A DNA stretch of 5,298 bases from Anaerolineae bacterium (GTDB taxonomy: Bacteria > Chloroflexota > Anaerolineae > Anaerolineales > Villigracilaceae), in NCBI GenBank assembly GCA_003524705.1, contig DQGV01000160.1:1-5298 (forward strand), in the 5' to 3' direction. Below, one piece after another: positions 4,775 through 5,298 of the stretch. The number at the start of each line of letters is the position of its first letter. The stretch's first letter is position 1. A program made the position numbers and the translations under genes. The notes beneath the pieces were generated by a model. The model saw only the letters and a program-made list of their open reading frames with translations, did not search any database and had not been told where the DNA came from.

Positions 4775-5298
4775 TCAATCAGTTTTTAAAACCTTTGCTA
4801 ATTCATTAGCCAATTCTTCAATAGTGTACATGGCAGTATTTAAAGCAAGTTTATCTGCTAAGGTAGGGCTATATCTTGTAACTTCATCTTTTGAGATTTT
4901 ATGCCAAATAGGTAAAATAACTTTCCTACCTTCCATTTCTTTAGAAACCAACCCATCTAGTTCATAATTCGTCCAATTCTTTGCAAAGAAATTAGTTGAT
5001 AGAATAACAATTCCAAACCTAGAATTTGCTAATCCTTTGTCAATAGAACGCCTAAGTCCATCTCCAACAGTTAATTCAAATTCATCATACCAAATAGCAA
5101 ATCCTTTACTTCGCAGTAATTCGGCAAGTGAACGAACTACATCATTCTTATCTTCTGTTGCATGAGAAATAAAAGCATCATAAGTAGGTTGTGGGGCTAT
5201 TAGATTACTAAAGCTAAACTGATTTGAAGGCTGTGCTGAAAGTGTCCGAATTTGATTTAACATTTGGTCTTGTCTGGCTTTATCTTCGCGCTCTTTTT
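4775..5298 (-). CDS. TIR-domain protein, C-terminal part (5' end beyond window)
   Basis: TIR domains of this kind in bacteria usually cleave NAD+ or convert it to signalling nucleotides, often in phage defence. The frame is open to the window edge: KEREDKARQDQ precedes the Met codon at 5261-5263, so that Met is probably internal and the true start is outside. Counting from that Met, the TIR domain covers about 28-160: strand A YDAFISHATED (28-38), BB-loop region WYDEFELTVGDGL (58-70), strand C FGIVILST (83-90), and NWTNYEL with Trp97-x3-Glu101, which matches the catalytic WxxxE arrangement of SARM1-type NADase TIRs. VILPIWHKIS and SPTLADKLALNT complete the domain. The charged segment before residue 5 looks like a coiled coil leading to an unseen N-terminal part. 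The gene ends in TGA, 26 bases before the phosphatase-like gene, implying co-transcription. Composition is AT-rich (19/60 G+C at 4801-4860). TIR assignment is firm; enzymatic activity is inferred. Confidence 0.9.
   Translation of the reverse strand, partial: KEREDKARQDQMLNQIRTLSAQPSNQFSFSNLIAPQPTYDAFISHATEDKNDVVRSLAELLRSKGFAIWYDEFELTVGDGLRRSIDKGLANSRFGIVILSTNFFAKNWTNYELDGLVSKEMEGRKVILPIWHKISKDEVTRYSPTLADKLALNTAMYTIEELANELAKVLKTD

Noticed and set aside
4770..4967. Open + strand frame opposite the TIR gene
   Set aside because: It is antisense to a clear TIR domain, with no independent support.

Overview
The window is a bacterial chromosomal segment of mixed base composition. Sampled 60-base lines give about 50% G+C in the ammonia-lyase gene (30/60 at 1201-1260) and the Ig-like gene (31/60 at 3601-3660). 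The lipoprotein gene (16/60 at 2641-2700) and the TIR gene (19/60 at 4801-4860) fall to about 30%. The host cannot be fixed from this sequence. The palindrome with a GTAGGGGCGAC...GTCGCCCTTAC outline, and the small cytoplasmic protein with a C-terminal Ig-like domain, are the kind of thing I associate with Chloroflexota (Anaerolineae), but that is recollection and not proof.

Layout: (1) at 2-97, on the + strand, the last codons of a cystathionine/methionine gamma-family PLP enzyme; (2) a near-perfect palindrome at 110-137 between convergent genes; (3) at 142-1665, on the - strand, a complete MIO-type aromatic amino acid ammonia-lyase, closest in active-site residues to histidine ammonia-lyase (HutH) but with several non-HutH residues; (4) a control region at 1666-1837 with a palindrome and an oppositely oriented terminator-like hairpin; (5) at 1838-3097, on the - strand, a predicted lipoprotein with one c-type haem motif (CLGCH); (6) a 190-base gap with an 18-bp palindrome and a 12-bp-stem hairpin; (7) at 3288-3866, on the - strand, a small protein of unknown function with an Ig-like C-terminal half; (8) a 393-base repeat-rich gap with two CCCCATATATGG palindromic elements around an 11-bp tandem array; (9) at 4260-4748, on the - strand, a dual-specificity-phosphatase-like gene interrupted by an in-frame TGA; (10) at 4775-5298, on the - strand, a TIR-domain gene whose 5' end lies beyond the window.

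The most interesting functional unit is the pair at the right edge. The TIR protein (probable NADase-type TIR with W-x3-E) and the phosphatase-like gene are 26 bases apart in the same direction, so they look like one transcription unit and a candidate immune or signalling module. The phosphatase reading frame is broken at codon 26 where the context suggests a Trp codon, so the module is either decaying in this strain, carries a sequence error, or makes a shortened protein. The ammonia-lyase has no hut neighbours here and stands alone with its own promoter region. The haem lipoprotein and the Ig-like protein look like independent single genes.
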